From Actinomadura mexicana (GTDB lineage Bacteria; Actinomycetota; Actinomycetes; Streptosporangiales; Streptosporangiaceae), in assembly GCF_900188105.1 (NCBI RefSeq), contig NZ_FZNP01000011.1, positions 186,001-250,000 of the forward strand: DNA of 64,000 nucleotides. Reading direction: 5' to 3'. Below are positions 43,472 to 51,661 of the stretch, in pieces. Position numbers and translations under genes: made by a program. Position 1 is the first letter of the stretch, and each line of letters starts with the position of its first letter. Under the pieces are notes generated by a model. It had not been told where the DNA came from, did no database searches, and was given only the letters and a program-made list of their open reading frames with translations.

Positions 43472-45097
43472 GTGGGTACGTCGAAGTTCGACTGGAACCC
43501 GGCCACGGTCTGGGAGACCATCGCCGGTCAGATTCCTGAGGCGCCGGCCCAGGTGCACGGCGATCGCACCTTCTCGTGGGCCGCGTTCGACCGCCGGGCG
43601 AACGGGCTGGCCGCCGCCCTGCTCGACGCCGACGCGAGCAGGGACGACCGGGTGGCCCTCTACCTGCGTAACAGCCCGGAGTACATGGAGGTCCAGCACG
43701 CCGCGTTCAAGATCGGAATCCCGGCCGTCAACACCAACTACCGTTACCGGGACGAGGAGCTCCGCTACCTCTTCGACGACGCGGACGTGACCTCCGTGGT
43801 CTTCCACGGGTCCTTCACCGAGAGGCTGGAGGCGATCCGCGGGGGCTCGTCGCGGCTGCGCCGGTTCTTCCATGTCGACGACGGAACCGATCCATGTCCG
43901 GAGTGGGCGGTCCCGTACGAGGAGGCGGCGGGGTCCGGGGGAGGGGCCGTGCGCTCGTCATGGGGGCGCGGCGGCGACGACCTGTTCCTGCTCTACACCG
44001 GCGGGACGACCGGGATGCCCAAGGGCGTGATGTGGCGCGTCGAGGACATGCTCCGCCAGATCAACGATGTCGCGGAGCTGTCGTTCGACCTGGACGACGC
44101 GGACGCCTCCATCCGGGCCGCCGTCAACGGCCCGGGCCCGGTCCACGTCTCCTGCAGCCCGATGATGCACGGCAGCGGCTGGTTCGGGGCCGCCATCGCG
44201 ATGCACCAGGGCGGAAGCGTCGGCTCGCTCGTCCAGCCGAACCTGGACGCCGGGGAACTGCTCGACCTCGTCGACCGGCTCGGCGTGGCCAGCCTCACGA
44301 TCGCGGGCGAGGTCTTCGCCCACAAGATCCTCGCGACGCTGGACGAGCAGCCGGGCCGCTGGGACAGCACCTCCGTCCGCCACGTCCTCACCTCGGGCGG
44401 GATGCTGAGCGAGGCCAGCAAGCGGGCCCTCCTGGAGCACTGGCCGCATGCCTCGATCCTGGACGGCTTCTCCTCCTCGGAGGGGTTCGGCATGGGCTGG
44501 TCGGTGGCCACGCGGGGGAACGTCCCGCCGACCGGGAGGTTCACCCCGGGGGCGAACCTTCGCGTGCTGGATCCGGACGGCCGGCCGGTCGCCCCCGGCT
44601 CCGGGGTGGTCGGGAAGCTGGTCGTGAGCAACCGCCTGCCCCTCGGTTACCACAAGGACCCCGGCAAGACCGAGCGCACCTTCCCGGTCATCGACGGCGT
44701 CCGCTCGGCGATCCCCGGTGACCATGCGCTCGTGCTGGAGGACGGCACCATCCAGCTGATGGGCCGGGACTCCCTCTGCATCAACTCCGGCGGTGAGAAG
44801 ATCTTCACCGAGGAGGTCGAGGGCGTCATCCTCGACCACGAGGCGGTCGCCGACGTGCTGGTCGCGGGCATCCCCCACCCGACGTGGGGGCAGGTCGTGG
44901 CGGCGATCGTCAGTCTGGAGCCGGGCCGGTCACTCGGTGCGGACGACGTGGTCGCGCACGTCAAGGCGCGGCTCGCCGGTTACAAGGCGCCGAAGGTCGT
45001 GGTCTTCGTCGACGTCGTCCCGCGCGGGCCCAACGGCAAGGCCGACTACGGCGCCGCGCGGGGCTTGGCCGAGGCCCACCGCCGGAAGGCGTCTTGA
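43472..45097 (+). CDS. Acyl-CoA ligase (AMP-forming), FadD type
   Basis: 541 residues from GTG 43472, with GAGGAGG about 5 nt upstream. The ANL motifs are clear: A3 LLYTGGTTGMPKGVMW (about 180), A5 DGFSSSEGFGMGW in place of the usual YGxTE, A8 region MGRDSLCINSGGEKIFTEEVE and A10 PRGPNGKADYGAAR with the catalytic Lys. The changed A5 motif and the MWR after motif A3 are shared with FadD3-like ligases acting on ring-bearing propanoates in sterol breakdown; this is a resemblance, not proof. It ends just before a perfect hairpin shared with the convergent thiolase gene. Confidence 0.85.
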   Translation: MGTSKFDWNPATVWETIAGQIPEAPAQVHGDRTFSWAAFDRRANGLAAALLDADASRDDRVALYLRNSPEYMEVQHAAFKIGIPAVNTNYRYRDEELRYLFDDADVTSVVFHGSFTERLEAIRGGSSRLRRFFHVDDGTDPCPEWAVPYEEAAGSGGGAVRSSWGRGGDDLFLLYTGGTTGMPKGVMWRVEDMLRQINDVAELSFDLDDADASIRAAVNGPGPVHVSCSPMMHGSGWFGAAIAMHQGGSVGSLVQPNLDAGELLDLVDRLGVASLTIAGEVFAHKILATLDEQPGRWDSTSVRHVLTSGGMLSEASKRALLEHWPHASILDGFSSSEGFGMGWSVATRGNVPPTGRFTPGANLRVLDPDGRPVAPGSGVVGKLVVSNRLPLGYHKDPGKTERTFPVIDGVRSAIPGDHALVLEDGTIQLMGRDSLCINSGGEKIFTEEVEGVILDHEAVADVLVAGIPHPTWGQVVAAIVSLEPGRSLGADDVVAHVKARLAGYKAPKVVVFVDVVPRGPNGKADYGAARGLAEAHRRKAS

Positions 45098-45102
45098 CGC
45101 CG

Positions 45103-45134
45103 GTCGCCGGGACCCGGCTTCGCGTCCCGGCGAC
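45103..45134. terminator. Bidirectional hairpin terminator
   Basis: GTCGCCGGGAC (45103-45113) and GTCCCGGCGAC (45124-45134) are perfect 11-bp complements around a 10-nt loop, between the convergent ligase and thiolase genes. Confidence 0.65.
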
Positions 45135-45184
45135 CCGCGTGGACGGCCGGTGCACGGCCCGCCGGCGCTGCGCCGCGCGTCGGC

Positions 45185-46408
45185 TCACACCCTCTCGATG
45201 ATGGTGGCCGTTCCCATGCCCCCGCCGGTGCACATGGTGACCAGTCCGGTGGACAGATCACGCCGCTCCAGCTCGTCGAGCAGGGTGGCGAGCAGGATCG
45301 GGCCGCTGGCGCCGATCGGGTGACCCAGCGCGATGGCGCCCCCGTTGACGTTGATCCGGTCGGGGCCGACACCGGTCTCCCGCGCGAACCGGAGCACGAC
45401 CGACGCGAACGCCTCGTTGACCTCGAAGAGGTCGATGTCGTCCAGCGACATCCCGGCGCGCCGGGCGCACAGCTCGGCCGCGGGGCCGGGCGCGGTGAGC
45501 ATGATGACCGGCTCCGCGCCGGCCGTCGCCGTCGCGACGACACGCGCCCGCGGCCGCAGGCCCCGCTCGCGTGCGTACCGCTCGCCGGTCACCAGTACGG
45601 CGCCCGCCCCGTCGGCCAGCCCCGACGAGTTGCCGGCATGGTGGACGTGCGTGATCTCGCCGGCGCGCGGATAGACCTCGCGCGCCATCGCGTCGAAGCT
45701 GCGCTCATAGCCCTCGACGGCGGCGCCGCCGAGCCGCTCGAAGGATGGGGGCAGGGCCGCGAGCGCCTCCTGCGTCGTGTCACGCGGCAGTTCCTCGCGG
45801 TCGAGGACGACCCGGCCGCCGGCGTCCGTGACCGGGACCGTCGAGGCGGCGAAACGCCCCTCGGCGATCGCGGTGGCCGCCCTGCGCTGCGACTCCGCGG
45901 CGAACCGGTCGACGGCGGTGCGGCCGAACCCCTCGACGGCGGCGATCAGATCGGCCGAGATCCCCTGGGGGATGATGGGGTAGCGCTCGCGAAGGCGCTC
46001 GTTGCCCCCGTCGAGGGTCATCCGCGAGGGGGGCGGGTAATGCGACATCATCTCGACGCCCGACGCCACGACGGCATCGGCCTGCCCGGCCTCGACCATC
46101 ATGGCGGCCGAGTTGACGGCCTGCTGGCCCGAGCCGCACGCGCGGTTGAACGTCACGCCGGGCACCTCGACCGGCCATCCGGCCGCGAGCACGGCGAGCC
46201 GGCCGATGTTGTCGCCGTGGACGCCCACCGCGTTCGCGCACCCCGTGAGCACGTCCGCGACCTCCGCGGGGTCGAGCCCGGTCCGCTTCCGCAGTTCCAC
46301 CAGCACTCCGGCGAGGAGCTCCTGCGGGTGGAGCGAAGAGAGCGCCCCTCCGGGCCTGCCCTTGCCCCGGGGCGTCCTGACGATGTCGACGATCACGGCG
46401 TTCCTCAT
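45185..46408 (-). CDS. Thiolase (acetyl-CoA acyltransferase)
   Basis: 407 residues from ATG 46408. It begins MRNAVIVDIVRTPRGKGRPGGALSS (in two parts: AVIVDIVRTPRGKG, LSSLHPQEL). Catalytic Cys in TFNRACGSGQQAVNSAA (about 90), then HHAGNSSGLADGAGAV, NGGAIALGHPIGASGP with the catalytic His, and VTMCTGGGMGTATI with the second Cys. All active-site residues are present. It would cleave beta-ketoacyl-CoA in the last beta-oxidation step. A much longer open frame runs upstream on this strand but crosses the SDR and crotonase genes antisense. A TACAGT -10 only about 6 bp from ATG suggests leaderless transcription from the operator-bearing divergent promoter. Confidence 0.9.
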   Translation of the reverse strand: MRNAVIVDIVRTPRGKGRPGGALSSLHPQELLAGVLVELRKRTGLDPAEVADVLTGCANAVGVHGDNIGRLAVLAAGWPVEVPGVTFNRACGSGQQAVNSAAMMVEAGQADAVVASGVEMMSHYPPPSRMTLDGGNERLRERYPIIPQGISADLIAAVEGFGRTAVDRFAAESQRRAATAIAEGRFAASTVPVTDAGGRVVLDREELPRDTTQEALAALPPSFERLGGAAVEGYERSFDAMAREVYPRAGEITHVHHAGNSSGLADGAGAVLVTGERYARERGLRPRARVVATATAGAEPVIMLTAPGPAAELCARRAGMSLDDIDLFEVNEAFASVVLRFARETGVGPDRINVNGGAIALGHPIGASGPILLATLLDELERRDLSTGLVTMCTGGGMGTATIIERV

Positions 46409-46426
46409 GCCCGCGACTGTACCCAC

Positions 46427-46442
46427 CCGACCAGTCGGTTGG
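46427..46442. promoter_or_regulatory. TetR operator candidate in a divergent promoter
   Basis: CCGACCAGTCGGTTGG fits 11 of 12 fixed positions. TATACT (46444-46449) lies directly beyond it for the + strand SDR operon and TACAGT (minus strand) for the thiolase. One site could therefore repress both directions. Confidence 0.65.
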
Positions 46443-46495
46443 CTATACTCCCCGCTACCAGCGGTCGTCCGGCCGTGGCACGCGAGGGGTGAGTG

Positions 46496-47362
46496 ATGAC
46501 GGAACTGCGGTTCGACGACCGCGTGGCGGTCGTGACGGGTGCCGGGGGCGGTCTCGGCCGGGCGCACGCGCGGCTGCTCGCGGCGCGCGGAGCCAAGGTC
46601 GTGGTGAACGACATCGACCGCGCGGACGGCGCCGGCCGGACCCCCGCCGCGGTCCTGGCCGAGGAGATCGAGTCCGCGGGTGGCACGGCGGTCGCCCACA
46701 ACGCGTCCGTGGGCGGGCCCGGAGCCGCCGCCGGCGCGGTCACGACGGCACTCCAAGCGTTCGGCCGCCTCGATATCGTGGTGAACAACGCCGGCGTCGT
46801 CCGCGACCGCTCCTTCCTCAAGATGAACGACCAGGAGCTCAAGGACGTCCTCGACGTGCACTTCCACGGAACCTTCGACCTCACCCAGGCGGCGTGGGGT
46901 CTCTTCCGCGACCAGGGGTACGGTCGTGTCGTCATGACGACCTCGGTGGCGGGGCTGTTCGGCAACCTTGGCCAGGCCAACTACGCCTCGGCCAAAGCGG
47001 CCGTGGTGGGCTTGGGGCGCACGCTCGCCGTGGAGGGCGCGCGCTACGGGATCAAGGTGAACCTCGTCTCCCCCGGGGCCGCGACCGCCATGACGGCCAA
47101 GATGCTGCCCGCGGACCTCCACGAGGAGATGTCGCCGGACCGGGTCGCTCCGATGGTCGCCTACCTGTGCCACGAGTCGTGCGCCGTGACCGGTGAGATC
47201 TTCCACGCGGTCGCGGGCCGGTTCGCCCGCAACTTCGTCGCGGTGACCGACGGCTACACCAACCCCGGCGCCACGGTCGAGGACGTGGCCGAGAACCTCG
47301 GGGCGATCATGGACACGACGTCGTGGAGCATCCCCTCGCAGGCAGTCGAGTTGCCCCGATGA
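46496..47362 (+). CDS. SDR-family 3-hydroxyacyl-CoA dehydrogenase-like protein
   Basis: 288 residues from ATG 46496 (GAGGGG 6 nt upstream; GTG 46493 is less well spaced). Rossmann motif VAVVTGAGGGLGRAHARLLA, NNAG in LDIVVNNAGVVRD, catalytic Ser in VVMTTSVAGLFG and the Tyr-x3-Lys in QANYASAKAAVVGLGRTLA. The form GGGLGRAHA and FGNxGQANY is that of the dehydrogenase part of multifunctional enzyme 2 (HSD17B4-like). It likely oxidises 3-hydroxyacyl-CoA before the thiolase encoded divergently. Its stop overlaps a 33-codon ORF. Confidence 0.85.
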   Translation: MTELRFDDRVAVVTGAGGGLGRAHARLLAARGAKVVVNDIDRADGAGRTPAAVLAEEIESAGGTAVAHNASVGGPGAAAGAVTTALQAFGRLDIVVNNAGVVRDRSFLKMNDQELKDVLDVHFHGTFDLTQAAWGLFRDQGYGRVVMTTSVAGLFGNLGQANYASAKAAVVGLGRTLAVEGARYGIKVNLVSPGAATAMTAKMLPADLHEEMSPDRVAPMVAYLCHESCAVTGEIFHAVAGRFARNFVAVTDGYTNPGATVEDVAENLGAIMDTTSWSIPSQAVELPR

Positions 47363-47460
47363 CCGAGCGGACGCCCGCCGGGACGACGACCGAGCAAGGA
47401 GGTCCCCGCATGACCATCGACCACGAAGCGACGTCCCGGGCCCGCGGCGGTGCGGCATGA
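47359..47460 (+). CDS. 33-residue ORF bridging SDR and crotonase genes
   Basis: ATG 47359 overlaps the SDR stop (ATGA) and its own stop TGA 47458-47460 overlaps the crotonase start (ATGA). An internal AAGGAGG precedes a second in-frame ATG at 47410. It is in frame with neither neighbour. The product (MTERTPAGTTTEQGG...) has no recognised domain. It could be a translational-coupling leader, or the fused ends of a gene deleted between SDR and crotonase. Confidence 0.4.
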   Translation: MTERTPAGTTTEQGGPRMTIDHEATSRARGGAA

Positions 47461-48221
47461 GCGTGGACGTCGATCGCGACAGGGGCCTGGTCCGCATCGT
47501 CCTCAACTCGCCCGAGCGGCGCAACGCCCTGACCTGCGAGGAATTCGAGCGGCTCGGCGCCGAGCTGACCCGGATCGCCCGGACGCCGTCGGATCGCGCG
47601 GTGCTCCTGACGGGCGCGGGCTCCGCGTTCTGCGCCGGCGCCCAGCTGGCCGAGGCCGTGCCGGAGGAGCCGACCCTGGCGATCATGGGACGGATCAACG
47701 AGGCCGCCCGCGCGCTGCACCGGCTGCCGCAGCCGATCGTGGCGGCGGTCAACGGGCCCGCGTACGGCGCGGGGATGAGCATCGCGCTGGGCTGCGACAT
47801 CGTGCTGGCCGCGGACAGCGCCACCTTCTGCCAGGTCTTCGTGAAGCGCGGCCTGGTGCCGGATTTCGGGAGTTCCTGGTTGCTGCCCCGCATCGTCGGG
47901 CGGCAGGCCGCGAAGCGGCTGGTGCTCACCGGTGAGCCGGTCGGCGCCGCCGAGGCGCTCGCACTGGGGATCGCCGCCCAGGTCGTGCCCGCCGGCGATC
48001 TCCCGGGCACGGCGGAGTCGCTGGCCCGCAGCCTCGCCGACGGCCCGCCCATCGCCCAGCGGCTGGCCAAGAGACTCCTCGACGCCTCGTCCACGAACGG
48101 GTTCGACGACCAACTCGACGCGGAGGCGGCCGGAGCCGCCGTCGCGTCGGCGTCCGAGGACGTCGCGGAGGCCTTCGCGGCCTTCGCCGCCAGGCGGCCG
48201 CCCGTCTTCCGCGGCCGCTGA
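47457..48221 (+). CDS. Crotonase-family enoyl-CoA hydratase/isomerase (PaaG-like)
   Basis: 254 residues from ATG 47457. Oxyanion-hole segments GSAFCAGAQLAE and AAVNGPAYGAGMSIALGCD are present. Both glutamates of true hydratases (in GGGCExA and QPEI) are replaced (GAGMSIA, QVFV), while KRGLVPDFGSSWLLPRIVG keeps the Asp found in PaaG-type isomerases. I therefore favour a double-bond isomerase (or a PaaG-like oxepin isomerase) over a hydratase. It is the last gene of the unit led by the SDR and converges with the CoA-transferase-like pair. Confidence 0.82.
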   Translation: MSVDVDRDRGLVRIVLNSPERRNALTCEEFERLGAELTRIARTPSDRAVLLTGAGSAFCAGAQLAEAVPEEPTLAIMGRINEAARALHRLPQPIVAAVNGPAYGAGMSIALGCDIVLAADSATFCQVFVKRGLVPDFGSSWLLPRIVGRQAAKRLVLTGEPVGAAEALALGIAAQVVPAGDLPGTAESLARSLADGPPIAQRLAKRLLDASSTNGFDDQLDAEAAGAAVASASEDVAEAFAAFAARRPPVFRGR

Positions 48222-48255
48222 GCCTGAGCGGGTCGCGGAAGGCCCGGCGGGCGGG

Positions 48256-49092
48256 TCAGGCGGGCGCGCGGAAGCCTCGCTTGCGGTAGCCCTCCGGGTC
48301 GATGACGCGCCGGATGAGGTCCACCTGCCGGACGGTCGGCACCGCAGTCGTGGTGACCTCCGCCGGGAGGACCGGTTCGAACCCGGTGGCGGCGAGTACC
48401 CGCTCGACGGTCACGCCGGGATGCACCGAGCGCAGCCGCATCCGCTCGGAGACCGGCGCGAAGTCGAGCACCGCCAGGTTCGTGACCACCAGCTCCGGGC
48501 CACCGCCGAGCCCGAGCCGCCCGCGTTCGCCCCCGCCGCCCAGGTAGCCGGCCGCGGAGCGGAAGTCCACCCGCTCGACGAGCGTGCGGGGAGAGTGGTC
48601 GGTCACCCAGTAGACGATCCGCTTCGAGAGGGACCCCATGTCGCCCAGGCCCGCGGTGCCGGGCAGCCGCACCCGCGGCCGGTCGAAGGACCCGATGACG
48701 CTGTTGTTCGCGTTGCCGTAGGCGTCGATCTGGGCGGCGCCCGCGCAGAACGTCCGCAGCAGCCGCTCGTCGGCCACCCAGTCCCACAGCTCGGTGGCGA
48801 CGTCGACGTACATCACCGAGTCCTGCCACAGCGGCCACTCGAAGGTGGAGGCCGTCAGGCGCGGCGAGCGCGGGGAGACCCCGGAGCCGCCGGCGATCCA
48901 CACCAGGTCCGGCGCGTGGGTCCGGCGCGCCAGCTCGATCGCGCAGACCGGGATGAACGACGAGATGCCGTTGAGCACCTGCTCGCCGTCCTGGAAGCAG
49001 GCGGCGAGCACGCACACCATCAGCTCGTCGACCGTGTGGTCCTCCGAAGGGCGGTCGGCCGGGGCGGCGCGGCGGTCCGCCCGGTCGCTCAT
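48256..49092 (-). CDS. CoA-transferase-family beta subunit, IpdB-like
   Basis: 278 residues; ATG 49092 overlaps the alpha-subunit stop (ATGA). Sequence features are those of family I CoA-transferase beta chains of the IpdB group: DGEQVLNGISSFIPVCAIELARR near the start, GAAQIDAYGNANNSVIG, DMGSLSKRIVYWVTDHSPRTLVERVDF and SVHPGVTVERVLAATGFEP. IpdAB of mycobacteria is not a transferase but opens the last steroid ring of COCHEA-CoA by hydrolysis, and the family Glu is accordingly changed. By this resemblance the pair here may open a ring in a CoA-bound intermediate. Confidence 0.8.
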   Translation of the reverse strand: MSDRADRRAAPADRPSEDHTVDELMVCVLAACFQDGEQVLNGISSFIPVCAIELARRTHAPDLVWIAGGSGVSPRSPRLTASTFEWPLWQDSVMYVDVATELWDWVADERLLRTFCAGAAQIDAYGNANNSVIGSFDRPRVRLPGTAGLGDMGSLSKRIVYWVTDHSPRTLVERVDFRSAAGYLGGGGERGRLGLGGGPELVVTNLAVLDFAPVSERMRLRSVHPGVTVERVLAATGFEPVLPAEVTTTAVPTVRQVDLIRRVIDPEGYRKRGFRAPA

Positions 49093-49976
49093 CGCGCGCC
49101 GCCCGGGGTGAGACCGGCGAGGCGCTCGAGCCCGATGAGCGTGACGTAGTCGCCGTGCGTCGCCGCGCCGTGGACGACGCGGTCGAGGAACCGCGCGGCG
49201 CCCGCCTCGTCTCCGGCGGCGGCCACCCAGGACCGGATGAACTCCGCGTCGTAGTCGTACACCGGGAAGAGCGAGTTCGGATGGGCGCCGTACGGCGCCT
49301 CGACGACGGCGTCCACCAGGAAGGCGGGGAGGACGGTCCGCTCAGGGGCTCTCCGGAGCACGTCGGTGTCGACGATCTCCTCGACGGTCACGACCACGCG
49401 CCGCGCCGCCCGGGGGAGGAGCGCCGTCATGGGGTGGCGGGGGCCCGGGTCCACGGCGACGTTGCCGAACCGGTCGGCGCGGTGCGCGTGGAGGAGCGCG
49501 ACGTCGGGGTGCAGGGCGGCGCACGCCACCACCGGCGGCCCGCCGAACGGATCGAGGACGACCTTCACCGCGGGGTTGCCCACGCTCAGCAGGTCGGTTC
49601 CGATCATCCCGGCGGTGGGCAGGAACGGCAGCCCCCGGGCGGCGGCGCCCAGCCGGGCCAGGAAGGCGGTCTCCGAGAGCTCCTCCACGCCGACGGCACC
49701 GGCTTCGACCGCCCGGCGGAACCGCCGGCACATGCCGAAGTGCTCCATCGTGGCGGCCGCGAACGTGACCCGGCCGACGCCGCCCGCCGCGACCAGCCAG
49801 TCCAGGGCGATGCCACCGCTCAGGCTCACGATGTGCAGGTCGCGGGTTCCGCGGCGGATCAGCTCCCGCACCAGGGTCATCGGTGCGCACTGCGTCGGCC
49901 CCGACTGGAGGCCGACGACGTCCCCGTCCCGCACGAGACGCATCGCCTGCTCGGCCGAGGTGAGTTTCTCGATCAC
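49089..49976 (-). CDS. CoA-transferase-family alpha subunit, IpdA-like
   Basis: 295 residues from GTG 49976 (GGAGG 7 nt upstream); an in-frame ATG further upstream lies inside the operator and is rejected. Family I CoA-transferase alpha chain: EQAMRLVRDGDVVGLQSG, FGMCRRFRRAVEAGAVGVEEL, GLPFLPTAGMIGTDLL and LHPDVALLHAHRADRFGNV. The end VDAVVEAPYGAHPNSLFPVYDYD matches the IpdA hallmark VDAxVEAPxGAH. It acts as one enzyme with the downstream beta chain. Transcribed divergently from an acyl-CoA dehydrogenase across a perfect operator. Confidence 0.82.
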   Translation of the reverse strand: MIEKLTSAEQAMRLVRDGDVVGLQSGPTQCAPMTLVRELIRRGTRDLHIVSLSGGIALDWLVAAGGVGRVTFAAATMEHFGMCRRFRRAVEAGAVGVEELSETAFLARLGAAARGLPFLPTAGMIGTDLLSVGNPAVKVVLDPFGGPPVVACAALHPDVALLHAHRADRFGNVAVDPGPRHPMTALLPRAARRVVVTVEEIVDTDVLRRAPERTVLPAFLVDAVVEAPYGAHPNSLFPVYDYDAEFIRSWVAAAGDEAGAARFLDRVVHGAATHGDYVTLIGLERLAGLTPGGAR

Positions 49977-50050
49977 CCGCCGTCCTCCGCGCCGGGCGGT
50001 CGTGCGCTCCGTGGGGGGATGTCGTACGGGGACATCAACCTCACCTCTTC

Positions 50051-50066
50051 CCAACCAACTGGTTGG
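50051..50066. promoter_or_regulatory. TetR operator candidate, 12 of 12 match
   Basis: CCAACCAACTGGTTGG, with outer C/G also symmetric, lies between the IpdA-like gene (minus) and the acyl-CoA dehydrogenase at 50114 (plus). It probably represses both directions. Confidence 0.7.
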
Positions 50067-50113
50067 GTGGCAAAGTAATCCCGAAGCTGCACACCGGTCA
50101 ACAGGGGCGGGCG

Positions 50114-51268
50114 ATGGACTTCCAGGAGACGGCGGAGCATTCGGCGATGCGCGAGGCGGTGGCCTCGATCGGCGCTGGGTTCGGGCACGGGTACTTCGCC
50201 GACTGCGCGCGGGAGAAGCGGTTCGCCGGCGAGCTGTGGGCCGCGATCTTCGACAACGGGTTCGGCGCCGTCAACCTGCCCGAAAGGTACGGCGGGGGCG
50301 GCGGCGGCATCCACGAGATGGCGATCGTGATCGAGGAGCTGGCCGCCCAGGGGTGCCCGCTGATCCACCTGATCGTCGCCGGCATGTGCGGACCGATCAT
50401 CGAGGAGTTCGGCACCGACGAGCAGAAGGAGCGCTGGCTCCCCGGCCTCGCCGCCGGCACCGTCAAGGTGGCCTTCGCCATCACCGAGTCCGGGGCCGGC
50501 TCGAACGCGCCGAACCTCTCGACCACGGCCCGGCGGGACGGTGCCGGCTGGGTGCTCAAGGGTGCCAAGCAGTACATCACGAACATGGACGTCGCCGACG
50601 CGGTCCTCGTGGTGGCCCGTACCGGCACCGACGACCGCGGCCGCGGCCTGCTGACGATGTTCATCGTCGACACGGACGCCGAGGGGCTGGAGTACCGGCC
50701 GATCCCCATGGAGATCAAGGAGCCGGACCAGCAGTTCTCGGTCTACCTCGACGACGTTGCGGTGCCGCGCGAACGGCTGGTCGGCGGCGTGCCCGACCAG
50801 GGGCTGCGGCAGGTGTTCTCGGGACTCAACCCGGAGCGGGTGAACGTCGCGGCCCAGGCCAACGGGCTCAGCCGCTACTTCATCGGCAAGGCGGTCGGCT
50901 ACGCGCGGGAGCGGAACGTCTGGGGCCGGCCCATCGGCGCGCACCAGGGGGTCGCCCATCCGCTGGCGGAGGTGAAGATCCGGCTCGAGCTCGCCCGCCT
51001 GATGACCCACAAGGCGGCCTGGCTGTTCGACCGTCGGCTGCCCGAGGTCGGCGAAGCGGCCGCCGTGGCCAAGCTGGCCGCCGCCGACACGGCGCTCGCC
51101 GCCTTCGACCAGGCCATCCAGGTCCACGGCGGAAACGCCTTCGCCAGCGAATACGGAATCGGCGACCTGTGGGGACTGACCCGGCTGATGAGGTCGGCCC
51201 CGGTGAGCCGGGAGATGGTGCTCAACTACGTCACCCGGCACTCGCTGGGCCTGCCGCGCTCGTACTGA
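50114..51268 (+). CDS. Acyl-CoA dehydrogenase
   Basis: 384 residues from ATG 50114 (AGGGGCGG upstream). All ACAD domains are present: FGAVNLPERYGGGGGGIHEMA, VKVAFAITESGAGSNAPNLST (FAD loop), GWVLKGAKQYITNMDVADAVLV, and the C-terminal QVHGGNAFASEYGIGDLWGLTRLMRSAPVS (in parts). The last helix has SREMVLNYVTRHSLGLPRSY in place of the usual GTSEI. Unlike the other ACADs of the cluster it has no adjacent small partner, so it may be homotetrameric. It faces the fragmentary SDR gene on the opposite strand. Confidence 0.87.
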   Translation: MDFQETAEHSAMREAVASIGAGFGHGYFADCAREKRFAGELWAAIFDNGFGAVNLPERYGGGGGGIHEMAIVIEELAAQGCPLIHLIVAGMCGPIIEEFGTDEQKERWLPGLAAGTVKVAFAITESGAGSNAPNLSTTARRDGAGWVLKGAKQYITNMDVADAVLVVARTGTDDRGRGLLTMFIVDTDAEGLEYRPIPMEIKEPDQQFSVYLDDVAVPRERLVGGVPDQGLRQVFSGLNPERVNVAAQANGLSRYFIGKAVGYARERNVWGRPIGAHQGVAHPLAEVKIRLELARLMTHKAAWLFDRRLPEVGEAAAVAKLAAADTALAAFDQAIQVHGGNAFASEYGIGDLWGLTRLMRSAPVSREMVLNYVTRHSLGLPRSY

Positions 51269-51358
51269 TGCCCGGGCCTGGCCGGGCCCCGCGTCAGCGG
51301 ATCCGTTCCGGCACGGCGCGCGGCCGGCGCGCGAGCGGATCGGGAACCGCGCGCAGGT

Positions 51359-51498
51359 CTGGCGGCGAGGGCCGCCTCCCCGCGCCTGGTGATCATCACG
51401 CGGACGCCGGCGGCCACCAGCTCGCGGGCGATGGCGCGGCCGATGCCCCGGGAGCCGCCGGTGACCAGGGCGACCTTGCCGTCGTGTGAGGCGTCCAC
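51359..51498 (-). pseudogene. Truncated SDR-family gene (N-terminal fragment)
   Basis: The minus strand from GTG 51498 reads VDASHDGKVALVTGGSRGIG, then RAIARELVAAGVRVMITRRG, a normal SDR Rossmann start with TGGSRGIG. After about 47 residues the similarity stops and the frame becomes Arg/Pro-rich, running into the ACAD gene antisense. Catalytic Ser-Tyr-Lys regions are missing. It still has its own operator site at 51516-51531. A 3' deletion is the simplest explanation. Confidence 0.7.
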
Positions 51499-51515
51499 GC
51501 GGCGGAAGATATCAG

Positions 51516-51531
51516 CCAACTGGTCGGTTGA
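51516..51531. promoter_or_regulatory. TetR operator candidate before the SDR fragment
   Basis: CCAACTGGTCGGTTGA fits 10 of 12 fixed positions, 18 bp from the start of the broken SDR gene. TATAAG follows on the plus strand. Confidence 0.5.
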
Positions 51532-51631
51532 ATATAAGGATGGACGATTCGAGGCAATGCTGATCTCGCAGGTGAAGAGGAAGTGGGTCCGGCCGACTCT
51601 TGGCGGGACCCGGTATTTGGGTTAAGGTAAC

Positions 51632-51647
51632 CCAACCAACCGGTTGG
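51632..51647. promoter_or_regulatory. TetR operator candidate, 12 of 12 match
   Basis: CCAACCAACCGGTTGG lies 14 bp before GTG 51662 and abuts the GAGGAGG ribosome site. A repressor here would cover the transcription start of the long ligase-to-oxidoreductase operon (51662-59729). Confidence 0.7.
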
Positions 51648-51661
51648 CAGAGGAGGATGCG

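Noticed and set aside
46409-49015. Upstream in-frame extension of the thiolase to about 1270 residues
   Set aside because: It would run antisense through the SDR and crotonase genes and across the operator. The normal thiolase start MRNAVIVDIVRTP at 46408 gives the usual family length.
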